A stretch of 64,000 nt of DNA. Origin: Nitrososphaerota archaeon. GTDB lineage: Archaea > Thermoproteota > Nitrososphaeria > Nitrososphaerales > Nitrosopumilaceae. The stretch is from contig VHBK01000002.1 in assembly GCA_016872015.1 (NCBI GenBank), positions 1-64,000 on the forward strand, given 5' to 3'. A program made the translations under genes and the position numbers. Shown in pieces: positions 1 to 9,648 of this stretch (positions are counted from its first letter, which is position 1; every line of letters starts with the position of its first letter). The notes below the pieces were generated by a model. The model made no database searches, was not told the origin of the DNA, and worked only from the letters and a program-made list of their open reading frames with translations.

Positions 1-66
1 GTGGGACTTGAATCCACGACGGCTCCGTCTTCAGCGGAGTGCTCTCCCAGGCTGAGCTACCTTGGC
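1..66 (-). tRNA. tRNA-Phe (GAA), 3' end cut by window edge
   Basis: Reverse complement reads gccaagg-ta-gctcagcctgggagagc-a-ctccg-ctGAAga-cggag-ccgtc-gtggattcaagtcccac: 5' acceptor strand, D arm, anticodon arm with GAA, T arm. The 3' acceptor half lies outside the window. Confidence 0.88.
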
Positions 67-107
67 GGTACTCTGCATCCAAATTTAGGAATTAAAGTGT
101 CTTTTGA

Positions 108-644
108 TTATGGCTTCCAAATAACGTCTGGTGTGTTGGTGCGCTTGTTTGCCAAACGCGCCATCACAAAGAAAAGATCTGATAGTCGGTTTAGATATTT
201 TTGGCAAGAGTTGTTTATCTTTTCTTTTTTTGATAATTCTACTAAAATTGTCTCTGCTCGCCTTGTCATGGTTCGAGCCAGATGCAAAAATGCCGCAACT
301 GTATTTCCGCCAGGCAGGATAAAGTTTGCAAGTGGTGCCAGCTCTGATTCAAATCTGTCTATATGTGATTCAAGATTTAGAATCATGGATTCCGTGATTC
401 GAGTTTTCTGGTTTGATAGGTCTGGGTTGGACAGATCCGAGCCTGCAACAAAAAGCTCGTTTTGGATTTGTGTTAATAGTGATTTTATGTCAGAGTCTAG
501 GCTTTGTGTGAGAATTATGCCTAAAACTGAGTTTACCTCATCTACTGCCCCATATGCCTGAATTCGCAGATCGGATTTTGATATTCTTGTTCCTCCCTGC
601 AATCCTGTCGTTCCATCATCTCCTGTCTTGGTGTATATTTTCAA
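108..644 (-). CDS. ATP:cob(I)alamin adenosyltransferase (PduO type)
   Basis: MKIYTKTGDDGTTGL..R..K.D.R..AYGAVDEVNS N-terminus and RRAE..L C-terminal motif. Confidence 0.9.
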   Translation of the reverse strand: MKIYTKTGDDGTTGLQGGTRISKSDLRIQAYGAVDEVNSVLGIILTQSLDSDIKSLLTQIQNELFVAGSDLSNPDLSNQKTRITESMILNLESHIDRFESELAPLANFILPGGNTVAAFLHLARTMTRRAETILVELSKKEKINNSCQKYLNRLSDLFFVMARLANKRTNTPDVIWKP

Positions 645-726
645 CAGGTGGTGATCATCGTATCTGGAATTATTATCTTTTGATTATCGCTAATAATTTA
701 AAAGAAGCATCACGCATGGAAAAACC

Positions 727-849
727 ATGAGCAAAGTTTCATGCCCATATTGCCAATCTGAATTTGGCACAAAGGACGAACTCTCAAAGCATATAGACAG
801 GGTTCATCATGGATCAGGCCTGCTTGAAGGCGACACTAGAAAATTCTGA
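727..849 (+). CDS. C2H2 zinc-finger microprotein (40 aa)
   Basis: ATG ORF MSKVSCPYCQSEFGTKDELSKHIDRVHHGSGLLEGDTRKF with C-x2-C-x12-H-x4-H; absent from the track because of length; overlaps the start of the HD gene in another frame. Confidence 0.65.
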   Translation: MSKVSCPYCQSEFGTKDELSKHIDRVHHGSGLLEGDTRKF

Positions 850-1363
850 ATCCATCTTTGAATTTATTTTAAAACTAAAGACGATTCCTAGGGCCGGTTG
901 GCAAAAAAAGGTAGGAATTACTCGACCTGAATCGGTTGCAGACCATGCGTATTCGGTTGCCGCAATTGCAATGGTATTATCTGATGCCAAAAAACTGGAC
1001 ACTGGCAAAATCCTCAAAATGGCAATATTGCACGATTTGGCGGAATCTGTAATCGGGGATTTGACACCGGAAGATGGTCCCAAATCCAAAAAAATCAAAC
1101 TGGAAAATTCTGCAATGAAAAAGATTCTATCTCATTTGAATGCGAAAACGCAGAAACAATACTGGTTTATCTGGATGCAATATCAAAAAAACACCACGCG
1201 CGAAGCAAAACTACTCCATAATGTGGACAAGCTAGAAATGGCACTGCAAGCCAGAATTTACTCTAAATCATTTCCTGCGAAAAAACTAGAGCCATTTTTT
1301 GATTCTGCAAGAAAACACATAACAGATCCTGACATCAAAAAAATACTAGGCAAAATAACTTAG
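809..1363 (+). CDS. HD-domain phosphohydrolase (YfbR/HDDC2-like)
   Basis: PRAGW...R.ESVADHAYSVA, LHDLAESVIGDLTP, LLHNVDKLEMALQA motifs. Confidence 0.85.
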   Translation: MDQACLKATLENSESIFEFILKLKTIPRAGWQKKVGITRPESVADHAYSVAAIAMVLSDAKKLDTGKILKMAILHDLAESVIGDLTPEDGPKSKKIKLENSAMKKILSHLNAKTQKQYWFIWMQYQKNTTREAKLLHNVDKLEMALQARIYSKSFPAKKLEPFFDSARKHITDPDIKKILGKIT

Positions 1364-3285
1364 GCAGCTGCTGCAACTGACTTTATGGGTATTTTAAAAT
1401 AAAATGTAGAACCTGTCCCAGGCTCGCTTTCCACCCCTATTGTTCCGCCAAAAGACTCAACGATTCCTTTACATATTGCAAGGCCAAGGCCGCTCCCACC
1501 ATGCTTTCTTGTAGGAGATGTGTCTATTTGGTAGAATTTCTGAAATAGGTTTTGCTGTTTTTCCTTCGGTATCCCAACACCGTTATCGGTTATTGAAAAT
1601 TTGGCAAAATTGTCCTCTTGAATTATTTGAAGTGAGATTGTGCCGTTTTGTTTTGGAACAAAATCCATTGAATTGTTGATAAAGTTCTTGAGCACTTGTG
1701 CAAGCCTTACCTCATCTGCATGTATGGTCAAATTCTTGGCACATGACACTGAATAAAGAATTTGCTTTTCTGCCAATACTGGTGCATAGTTTTCTGATAG
1801 TTCCTTTGCAAAAGATACCACTTCAATGTCTTTATAGTTGAATTTCATTTGGTTTAGGCCTAGCTTTTCTGCATCCAAAATATCCGATATCAGATTAAGC
1901 TCTTTTGTTGCGTTGTGGCGAATCTTTAGAATTGCGTTTTTTTGACCCTCGTTTAGCTGGCCTAGAACACTATGATCAAGCAAGACCTCGCACCAACTCA
2001 TAATTGGTGTCAGGGGAGTTTTTAGCTCATGAGTAACCATTGAGGCAAATTCTGCCTTTTGCTTGTCTACTTCGAGGAGTTGTCTGTTTTGCATGCGTAA
2101 CTCTTCTCGTTGAGCCTCAAGCTCTACACTCTGGTTCAGTAATGCGTCATTTTGTTTTTCTAAAATGATTGATTTTTGAGCCAATTCCTTGTTCTTGTGT
2201 GCAATTTGGGTCTCTAGCTGTTTTTGCAATTGAATGAGGTTGTTTTTGCGTCTTATTTCGTTCTCTAATTTTTCTGCCTGATCTCGTAGTTCTGCGGTTC
2301 TAGTTTTGACTATTTTTGATAGATTGTGATTTATTGTCAAAATTATGCCTGTAAATGCCACCATTATTCCAATTAGCCAGTATGTTATGGAGTGATCATC
2401 ACTGCCCATCTCTGCTAATGTCTGGGTTTGATAAATTGTAGTCAGTGTTACTGCAAATATCGCACCAAGCATTAATGGTACAATTATTCTGTGAATATTT
2501 TCGAATTTGAAGAACTCGGTATTTTGTTTTAATTTTGATATATCCTGTAATTTTTTACCATCAAACGTTATTGCGGCAAATGTGAAAAACAAGTATCCTA
2601 AAATCCACGTTATATCTATTGGATGGCCGGTATAGTATGTTCCATTCAGCTCATAATATGGATAGACAAAATCGCCAATCATAAACGCAGATGTTGCCAT
2701 GAATAGAAATACCCAGGAATTGTTTCTGATCCCTTTGATGAATATCATCAGTCCTAATGATAATGGTATCATGATTACTGCATCCGATATTGGATAGCTC
2801 AATGTGGTTGCAAGGCCTAGAATGTTTTCTTCGGAGCCAAGCTGAAATGCAACTAGCACGGCTGGAATTAGAAATATTACCGCAATTCCAATCGATAATG
2901 ACGCAATACTTTTGTTGATAATTTTCTGAAATTGCCTGAAGCTTTTCCAAAAGAATACAAACAAACCACCATACCCTGCAATCCAAAACACATCAGCAAT
3001 GCTTGGAAATGCATTTAATCCAAAGTACGCCTCATCCAAAAACGCATAAGACTCTGCAATAACAGAAAATACCGCGAAGATTCCAAGCCATAACAAAAGT
3101 TTTCTTGATTTGAGATCTTCGGTTCTAGTTTTTGCAATTATGGCGCCAACTAAGATGCCAGGCAAAACCATGCTCTTTATGCCTGTTGCCCAAAATGTGG
3201 TCTTTTCATCACTGTGTGCTCCAAACAAAAATGCCACAATTACTATACCAGTAATGCTAGTGAACGCAATTCCTAACTTGTGCAA
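1360..3285 (-). CDS. Membrane sensor histidine kinase (multi-TM N-terminus, coiled coil, HisKA, HATPase)
   Basis: MVTHELKTPLTPIMSWCEVLL H-box; NFINNSMDF N-box; DNGVGIPKEKQ; GGSGLGLAICKGIVE G-box; hydrophobic N-terminal half. Confidence 0.92.
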   Translation of the reverse strand: MHKLGIAFTSITGIVIVAFLFGAHSDEKTTFWATGIKSMVLPGILVGAIIAKTRTEDLKSRKLLLWLGIFAVFSVIAESYAFLDEAYFGLNAFPSIADVFWIAGYGGLFVFFWKSFRQFQKIINKSIASLSIGIAVIFLIPAVLVAFQLGSEENILGLATTLSYPISDAVIMIPLSLGLMIFIKGIRNNSWVFLFMATSAFMIGDFVYPYYELNGTYYTGHPIDITWILGYLFFTFAAITFDGKKLQDISKLKQNTEFFKFENIHRIIVPLMLGAIFAVTLTTIYQTQTLAEMGSDDHSITYWLIGIMVAFTGIILTINHNLSKIVKTRTAELRDQAEKLENEIRRKNNLIQLQKQLETQIAHKNKELAQKSIILEKQNDALLNQSVELEAQREELRMQNRQLLEVDKQKAEFASMVTHELKTPLTPIMSWCEVLLDHSVLGQLNEGQKNAILKIRHNATKELNLISDILDAEKLGLNQMKFNYKDIEVVSFAKELSENYAPVLAEKQILYSVSCAKNLTIHADEVRLAQVLKNFINNSMDFVPKQNGTISLQIIQEDNFAKFSITDNGVGIPKEKQQNLFQKFYQIDTSPTRKHGGSGLGLAICKGIVESFGGTIGVESEPGTGSTFYFKIPIKSVAAAA

Positions 3286-3383
3286 TGTTTTGGTTTGCCG
3301 AATTTTGCAAGTTAATCTCTAGTCTGAGATAATCGAACAAACATTGGATGGTTTTATAGTGGAATGTGTAAAAATCAGCCTAT

Positions 3384-3614
3384 ATGTCATCACAGGAAAA
3401 AGACGAACTCATCCGGGCACAAAACGAGCTAATCGGAATATTATTTGAGATAATCAAGAGATTTCAGGCAAACCATACACTAGATGATGAATATTTTCAG
3501 ATAATATCTGGCAACCCGGGTGAATCTAGTAAAAAAAGACTGGATGAAATTCTGGCAGAGCGAGAGCAAAACAGCAAGACCATATCCAAACTATTAGAAA
3601 AAATAGAGCCCTAG
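3384..3614 (+). CDS. Hypothetical protein
   Basis: 76 aa ATG ORF, charged and helical; CTAG tail overlap with the convergent ORF. Confidence 0.55.
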   Translation: MSSQEKDELIRAQNELIGILFEIIKRFQANHTLDDEYFQIISGNPGESSKKRLDEILAEREQNSKTISKLLEKIEP

Positions 3615-3913
3615 TCGCATCCACAACTGTCGCCGTCTGAAATCATTTTAAGCTTTTTTGGAGCTTGCTCAAATCTGGACTGGACATAATGTGACATGTT
3701 TGTTATGCGAATTATTGTGGGCTTGTGAGTCCAGCTTCCTTCGTTGTCAAACCATGACTCTATTTCATCTACATCGTATCGCTGACCTGAATTTAGGATC
3801 TTGCTAAATGTGTCCTTGATGAAGGCTTCGTCTTGTGGGTTTAGCGCCTTTTTGTTTTGAACATTGGATGTAATCTCGTTTAACAAAATGATTACCTGGT
3901 TTGTCAGCGGCAT
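3611..3913 (-). CDS. Hypothetical protein
   Basis: 100 aa ORF with C-terminal CGCD. Confidence 0.6.
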   Translation of the reverse strand: MPLTNQVIILLNEITSNVQNKKALNPQDEAFIKDTFSKILNSGQRYDVDEIESWFDNEGSWTHKPTIIRITNMSHYVQSRFEQAPKKLKMISDGDSCGCD

Positions 3914-3955
3914 GAATGTGGTGGTTTCTTTACATTTTAATAATTATCGCACTGA

Positions 3956-4312
3956 TTGGTATTGTTGCAGTATTTTGTTGCTCTAAAGATGGGACAAAAA
4001 CGAGTTGCGGCATCGCGTGAATATCTCAACAAGCTGACAAACAATCGAGCAATGCCTGCCCTTGCACTACAAAATTCAAAATCCGATGTCTGGGAGCCAG
4101 TAGGCGAGGAAAACCTCTATGCCGTGGTTGACGAATCCAGCGGATTTGTTCTGACTGACACATCTGGGTATATTGTCGCAATTTGCGACAGGGGTGGATT
4201 TTCCAAGGCTATCGTGCAAGGAGTCCAAAAGGAACAATGCGAGCAGCTAGTAGTCCAGTTTGAAAAGGACGGGATTCCTAAATTTGTGGGCAAGGTAATC
4301 CTGCCTGTGTAG
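3956..4312 (+). CDS. Hypothetical protein
   Basis: 118 aa ORF; the start may be internal (MGQKRVAASREYL). Confidence 0.6.
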   Translation: MVLLQYFVALKMGQKRVAASREYLNKLTNNRAMPALALQNSKSDVWEPVGEENLYAVVDESSGFVLTDTSGYIVAICDRGGFSKAIVQGVQKEQCEQLVVQFEKDGIPKFVGKVILPV

Positions 4313-4373
4313 TGTGGTCAAATTTTGTGCATGGGATATATTTTAAATTCAGAGTGGCAGGTACCATAAGGAA

Positions 4374-5600
4374 ATGAGCAAATTTTCATCCGAAGTAGAG
4401 GTGCGCGGACACCTAATTGACTCCATGATACTGACCAAGATTTTCGATGTGATAATGGACTTGGGAGGTGAGTTTGAGGTATTGCAGATGACTGTGGGCA
4501 AAAAGAAAAAAGAGCCAAGCTATGCCAAGCTGCAAATCCAGGGCAAAAACCAAGAGCATCTGGATACTATACTAGAGCAGGTTTATCGAGAGGGCGCAAC
4601 TCCCACCGTCGGCAAAAATGTCGTGCTCAAAGCAGCGCCAAAAGACATGGTGATGCCAGAGGATTTCTATTCTACTACAAACAACACTACGGAAATCTTG
4701 CTTGCAGGCAAGTGGATTACAGTAGACAACATGATGATGGACAAGTGCATTGTAGTAAAAGGGAACCTGGCTAGCTGCACACCAATCCGCGATGTTCGAA
4801 AAGGTGACCTAGTTATAGTTGGAGAAGCAGGAGTCAAGATTACCCCGCCGGAGAGACCACGAGAGGGCTCCAACGTATTTACATTTATGGGAAGTAGTAG
4901 CTCATCTGAGCGTCCGACTCAGCATATAGCAAAAAAGGTAGCAGAAGACATTTTCAAGACAAAAAAATCCGGCGGCAAAATTATTCTAGTTGGCGGTCCT
5001 GCCATTGTTCATACCGGAGCAGCTGATTCCATTGCGGATCTGATCAAGCTAGGATACATCGATGGAGTGCTTGCCGGAAATGCTTTAGCAGTACATGACA
5101 TAGAATATGCAACACTTGGAACATCGCTTGGCATGAATGTCCATGATGGCTCACTCGCAATAAAGGGACATCGAAACCACATGGATACAATAAATGCGGT
5201 ATTTCGGGCAGGTTCTATTTCCGAGATGGTCAAAAAAGGAACACTCAGACGGGGAATAATGTATGAATGCGTCAAAAAGAAAATTCCGTTTATCTTGGCC
5301 GGCTCTATTAGAGATGACGGACCATTGCCGGATGTAATTACAGATACGGCAGTTGCCCAACGTGAATACAAAAAAGTGCTCAAGGACGCAAAAATGGTAA
5401 TCATGGTATCTACGATGCTTCATTCTATTGCTACTGGCAACATGCTACCAGCACATGTCAAGGTAATCGTGGTGGACATCAACCAGCCAACCGTTACAAA
5501 ACTGATGGACAGAGGCACTTGGCAGGCGCTGGGAATAGTCACTGACGTTGGGGCATTTTTGCCGCTGATTTCCCAAGAGCTCAAAAAGATACGAAAATAG
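4374..5600 (+). CDS. LOR/SDH-domain protein (archaeal ornithine cyclodeaminase-like, TIGR00300-type)
   Basis: 408 aa; EVRGHLIDSMILTKIFDVIMDLGGEFEV N-terminus, IILVGGPAIVHTGAADSIADLIKLGYIDGVLAGNALAVHDIE. Confidence 0.8.
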   Translation: MSKFSSEVEVRGHLIDSMILTKIFDVIMDLGGEFEVLQMTVGKKKKEPSYAKLQIQGKNQEHLDTILEQVYREGATPTVGKNVVLKAAPKDMVMPEDFYSTTNNTTEILLAGKWITVDNMMMDKCIVVKGNLASCTPIRDVRKGDLVIVGEAGVKITPPERPREGSNVFTFMGSSSSSERPTQHIAKKVAEDIFKTKKSGGKIILVGGPAIVHTGAADSIADLIKLGYIDGVLAGNALAVHDIEYATLGTSLGMNVHDGSLAIKGHRNHMDTINAVFRAGSISEMVKKGTLRRGIMYECVKKKIPFILAGSIRDDGPLPDVITDTAVAQREYKKVLKDAKMVIMVSTMLHSIATGNMLPAHVKVIVVDINQPTVTKLMDRGTWQALGIVTDVGAFLPLISQELKKIRK

Positions 5601-5966
5601 ATGGTCAAGAAAATCGTTAGCCCAGACAATATTCTAAAGAGTCATAATACATCCATTAGAAAGATATCTAATGAATTGCGCAAAATAATTTCAAGTGCGG
5701 TTCCGGAAATATCTGAAAAAGCACTACCTGGCTGGCATGCAATTGGATTCAGACATGTACAAGCAGGACATATTTGTGCAGTCTTTCCGTTTGAGAGTAT
5801 AGTAAAACTATACTTTGAGTATGGTGCAAAACTTGCAGATCCTGACCATGTTCTAGAGGGCAATACAAAACAGACACGATTCATTTCGTTTTCATCTCCT
5901 AGCGATATATCGCCAAAGAAAATACAAAAACTGGTTAAAGAATCTATTTTGTATCTGACTGGATAG
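5601..5966 (+). CDS. DUF1801-like protein
   Basis: ATG directly abuts the TAG of the upstream gene; LPGWHAIGFRH..GHICAVFPFESIVKLYFEYGAKL. Confidence 0.7.
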   Translation: MVKKIVSPDNILKSHNTSIRKISNELRKIISSAVPEISEKALPGWHAIGFRHVQAGHICAVFPFESIVKLYFEYGAKLADPDHVLEGNTKQTRFISFSSPSDISPKKIQKLVKESILYLTG

Positions 5967-5967
5967 A

Positions 5968-6072
5968 TTATTTTTGTAATTCTTCTTTTGCCTCTTCGTC
6001 CAGACTAGTTTCTAAATTACGGAGGTCTCGCTCATCACGCTCCGATAGGAAATGACCAGTGGTCAACTTGTC
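5968..6072 (-). other. 34-codon in-frame extension of the acs reading frame beyond a TAG stop
   Basis: After DEIN-TAG the same frame reads DKLTTGHFLSERDERDLRNLETSLDEEAKEELQK then TAA. Confidence 0.6.
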
Positions 6073-7986
6073 CTAGTTTATTTCGTCCAAGATAGATGGA
6101 TTTTCAAGGCCAGACAAGTCTCCTAGGGACTCGCCAAGCAGTTTTGCCTTCAATAGTCTCCTCATCACTTTACCTGTGCGTGTCTTGGGCATATCCGATA
6201 TGACATGAACTGATTTTGGGCGTGCGAGCTTGCCTATTTTGTCCGATACATGGTTCTGGATCTGTACCTGAATGTCTTGGATTGATTTGTCACTGAGTAC
6301 AACAAACACGACGATTGCTTCGCCAGTAATGTCATCTGGTGTTGATATTGCTGCCGAATCTACAACCTTTGGATGTGAAGAAACAACGCGCTCTATTTTC
6401 ACAGTGCTTAGCCTGTGGCCTGACACACTGATTACATCATCTACTCGGCCATGCATATACCACAACATGTCAGAATCTCTGACTACAAAATCCCCATGAA
6501 ACCAGACGTCTTTGTATTGACTCCAATATGTTTGGAGGTATCTGGAATCATCGCCAAGCAAGCTGCGCGTCATCGTAGGCCACGGTGTCTTTATCACAAG
6601 AAAGCCTTTTTGATTTACCAAAGAATTTTGGTTTTCATCTATTATGTCAAGATCAAATCCTGGACATGGCATGCCAACTGTAGTTGGCTTTAATTTCATT
6701 CCTGGAAACACTGATAGCATTGCGCCGCCTATCTCAGTTCCACCAGCCAAATTCATGATTGGGATTTTTTTGTTACCAATTTTTTCATATAGCCACCACC
6801 ATGACTCCTCATCAATTGGCTCGCCTGTAGTTGGGATGATTCTAATTTTACTCAGATTGTATTTTTCCCTAGGAGTAACCCCAGATTTTCTAAACATTCT
6901 GGTTGCGGTGGGAGAAATTCCAAAAATTGTCACGCCGTATTTTGAGAGTAACTCCCAGACTCTGTCTTGATTTGGATAATCGATTGCACCATCATAGATT
7001 ACTGCTGTTGCACCAATTTCGAGCAATCCGTACACATTCCACACTTGGCCCGTAATCCAGCCAATGTCCGCAGGCCAAAGCAAGACATCCTCAGGCGTCA
7101 AATCAATCAAGTATGATGCCTGATGACCTGCATAGACTGCAAATCCTCCGTGCGTATGGATGACACCTTTTGGCTTGCCGGTCGTGCCTGAGGTGTACAG
7201 TATGAACAAGGGGTCTTCTGAATCCATTGTTCTTGTATGGCATATTTCTGGCTGGTCGTAAACTAGCTTTGCATAGTCTAGAATATTATTGGAAAACTTG
7301 TACCTGTCTGTGTTACAATACGGCACAACAATTACCTTCTCAATACTGGTTTGTTCTAGTGCCTTTTGTGCGGCCTCTTTTTGTGATATTGGCTTTCCTT
7401 TACGACTAAACCCGTCAGATACAAACAAGATTTTTGCATTTGAATCCTGTAGTCTTATGTTTAATGCATCTGAGCTATAACCTGAAAATATTGTTGTCTG
7501 AATTGCGCCAATTTTTGCACATGCTAATATGATGACAATTGATTCTAGGATCATTGGCATGTAGATTGCAACCACGTCACCCTTTTTCACACCAAATGAT
7601 AATAATCCATTTGCAAGCTTGTTTACCTGATTTTCTAGCTGCAAATATGTGATTTTCCTCTCCATGTTATTCTCTGATACAAAATGATATGCGATTTTGT
7701 CTGGCGTTTTTTTGGCAAATTTTGTCACTGTGGAATTTATGATGTTTAGCTTGCCATCAGTAAACCATTTTGTCCATGGTTTTCCGGCAGAAAAATCAGA
7801 AACAATGGTGTATTTTTTGTCCCAGACTATACCAATGTCATCATTTACTGCACCCCAGTACCAATCTATATTAGATATTGATTTTTTGTGCAGTTCTTGC
7901 AATGATGAAATGTTGTGTTTTTGCATGAATCGAAAAATGTTCGAGTTTTCCGTCTGTTCTTTTGATGGAATAAATGCAAATGACAT
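6073..7986 (-). CDS. acs: Acetate--CoA ligase / acyl-CoA synthetase (AMP-forming)
   Basis: YTSGTTGKPKGVIHTHGG, WWLYEKIG, WFHGDFVVRD.D..WYMHGRVDDVISVSGHRLS, RTGKVMRRLL. Start chosen at MSFAFIPSKEQ (7986) rather than the track start 8022. Confidence 0.93.
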   Translation of the reverse strand: MSFAFIPSKEQTENSNIFRFMQKHNISSLQELHKKSISNIDWYWGAVNDDIGIVWDKKYTIVSDFSAGKPWTKWFTDGKLNIINSTVTKFAKKTPDKIAYHFVSENNMERKITYLQLENQVNKLANGLLSFGVKKGDVVAIYMPMILESIVIILACAKIGAIQTTIFSGYSSDALNIRLQDSNAKILFVSDGFSRKGKPISQKEAAQKALEQTSIEKVIVVPYCNTDRYKFSNNILDYAKLVYDQPEICHTRTMDSEDPLFILYTSGTTGKPKGVIHTHGGFAVYAGHQASYLIDLTPEDVLLWPADIGWITGQVWNVYGLLEIGATAVIYDGAIDYPNQDRVWELLSKYGVTIFGISPTATRMFRKSGVTPREKYNLSKIRIIPTTGEPIDEESWWWLYEKIGNKKIPIMNLAGGTEIGGAMLSVFPGMKLKPTTVGMPCPGFDLDIIDENQNSLVNQKGFLVIKTPWPTMTRSLLGDDSRYLQTYWSQYKDVWFHGDFVVRDSDMLWYMHGRVDDVISVSGHRLSTVKIERVVSSHPKVVDSAAISTPDDITGEAIVVFVVLSDKSIQDIQVQIQNHVSDKIGKLARPKSVHVISDMPKTRTGKVMRRLLKAKLLGESLGDLSGLENPSILDEIN

Positions 7987-7988
7987 GG

Positions 7989-8258
7989 TCAGAAGATTTC
8001 TATTCCAAGGCGCCTTGCGCAAGATATCATAATTTTGCTATCGTCTTCACTTATGCCTGCAGATGTAAATTTGGCAGTCCATATTCCTTTTTCATTTCTG
8101 GTGTTTTCTAGATAATATTCGTGGATGGTTTTTGTTATTTTGCCCCTGATTTCGTGCCTAATTTTGGATAATTCTGCTGTGGCAAGCCATGAGAATTCCG
8201 ATAATTTCGATATTATTCGTAGAATTTCTGCCTCATCGGCATTAATCTCAGATTCCAA
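7989..8258 (-). CDS. Hypothetical protein in the gat-acs operon
   Basis: 89 aa ORF overlapping the gatB 3' end; ends 2 nt before the acs start. Confidence 0.65.
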   Translation of the reverse strand: MESEINADEAEILRIISKLSEFSWLATAELSKIRHEIRGKITKTIHEYYLENTRNEKGIWTAKFTSAGISEDDSKIMISCARRLGIEIF

Positions 8259-9648
8259 TTTTTTTCTTGAAGAGATTTAGCGTTATTGTCGGGTCTGCTT
8301 TTCCTTTGGTTTTCTGCATTACTTTTCCTACTAGATAGTTTATCGTTTGGGGGTTTTCTTTTGCCTGCTGAACTGCGGTGCTTTCCTGCGATATTATATC
8401 GTCGATGATTTTGCCTAGCTCTGACTCATCGGAGATTTTTGCAAGCCCTATGCTAGACATAATATCGGATACGGATTTTCCAGTCTTGACAATTTCTTGT
8501 AATGCATTTTTTGCCGAGCTTCTAGTTACTTTACCGGAATTCATCATCAATACGAGATCCGAGAGATGTTTTGGTGCAAGCTTGGACTGTTCTCTTTTTT
8601 CTCTGGTATCTACTAGGCCCATCAGATCAGTTGTAATCATGTTTGCAATTTCTTTGGCATTTGATTCGTCGTGTGCCTGCTCAAACAAATCTGAATAATA
8701 CTTGTCAGACGATAGCACATCTGCTACCTGAGCTGGAATTCTGTATTTAGAGACATATCTTTCCTTTTTGGAGCTAATGCTTTCTGGCATGTTTTTCTTC
8801 CAGCCCTGCAGTGATGTTTCATCCATTATCACCCATGGTATGTCGCCTTCGAGAATGTATCTGTAATCTTCGTCTTCTTCTTTGGATCTTGAGGATATTG
8901 TGATTTTTCGTTTGTCGTCCCAGTGGCGAGTCTCTTGTGCAATTTCTATTCCTCTTTCTTTGAGGCTTGTCTGGCGTGTCAGCTCAAAGTGAATTGCTTT
9001 TTCCAAATCGTGAAAAGAGCCAATGTTTTTGACTTCTACTCTGTTTCCACCTTCGATGGAGACGTTTGCATCTGCACGCATGGCGCCTTCTAATGTTGGG
9101 TCTGATACGCCTAGGTTTTCAAGCAAATCCGATAACACATTGAGGAAGATCCTTACCTGTCGAGGATTGTCAAAATCAGGCTCGGTTACTATTTCTACTA
9201 GTGGTGTGCCTGCACGGTTGTAATCAACCAGAGTAATTGCTGTTCTCTCTGATACCCCTTCGTAGATCAGCCTGCCTGGGTCTTCTTCTATTTGGATTCG
9301 CCTGATTCGAATCTCTTTTCCCTCAATGGATACTTTGCCTTGCTCTCCAATACTGGTAGGCCCATACAGGTTTAGTTGGGTTATCTGGAAGTTTTTTGGC
9401 AAGTCTGGGTAAAAGTAATTTTTTCTAAAAAAGCCAAGCCTTTGCGGTGTTTTACAATTGAGTGCCATTGCAATCATTGTTGCCTTTTCTACTGCCTTTT
9501 TGTTCAGCCTTGGTAAGGTTCCAGGCATTCCCATACAAACAGGGCAGATGTTTGTGTTTGGCTCAAATCCGCGATAGTTTGCCTTACATGTGCAGAACAG
9601 CTTGCTTTCTAGTTTGGTTAGCTGGCAGTGGATTTCTAGGCCTATCAT
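8248..9648 (-). CDS. gatB: Asp-tRNA(Asn)/Glu-tRNA(Gln) amidotransferase subunit B
   Basis: IGLEIHCQL, CPVCMGMPGTLPRLN, FFRKNYFYPDLPKNFQITQ. Confidence 0.97.
   Translation of the reverse strand: MIGLEIHCQLTKLESKLFCTCKANYRGFEPNTNICPVCMGMPGTLPRLNKKAVEKATMIAMALNCKTPQRLGFFRKNYFYPDLPKNFQITQLNLYGPTSIGEQGKVSIEGKEIRIRRIQIEEDPGRLIYEGVSERTAITLVDYNRAGTPLVEIVTEPDFDNPRQVRIFLNVLSDLLENLGVSDPTLEGAMRADANVSIEGGNRVEVKNIGSFHDLEKAIHFELTRQTSLKERGIEIAQETRHWDDKRKITISSRSKEEDEDYRYILEGDIPWVIMDETSLQGWKKNMPESISSKKERYVSKYRIPAQVADVLSSDKYYSDLFEQAHDESNAKEIANMITTDLMGLVDTREKREQSKLAPKHLSDLVLMMNSGKVTRSSAKNALQEIVKTGKSVSDIMSSIGLAKISDESELGKIIDDIISQESTAVQQAKENPQTINYLVGKVMQKTKGKADPTITLNLFKKKIGI

Noticed and set aside
1-561. 186-aa plus-strand ORF at the window start
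   Set aside because: Runs through the tRNA-Phe and antisense to the adenosyltransferase gene; no recognizable motif.
5009-5423. Long antisense ORFs within the LOR/SDH gene
   Set aside because: Shadow ORFs opposite a clear conserved CDS; typical of this codon usage.
6073-6075. TAG in acs as a pyrrolysine codon
   Set aside because: The position is at the C-terminus, not a methylamine methyltransferase active site; no Pyl machinery is visible in the window.
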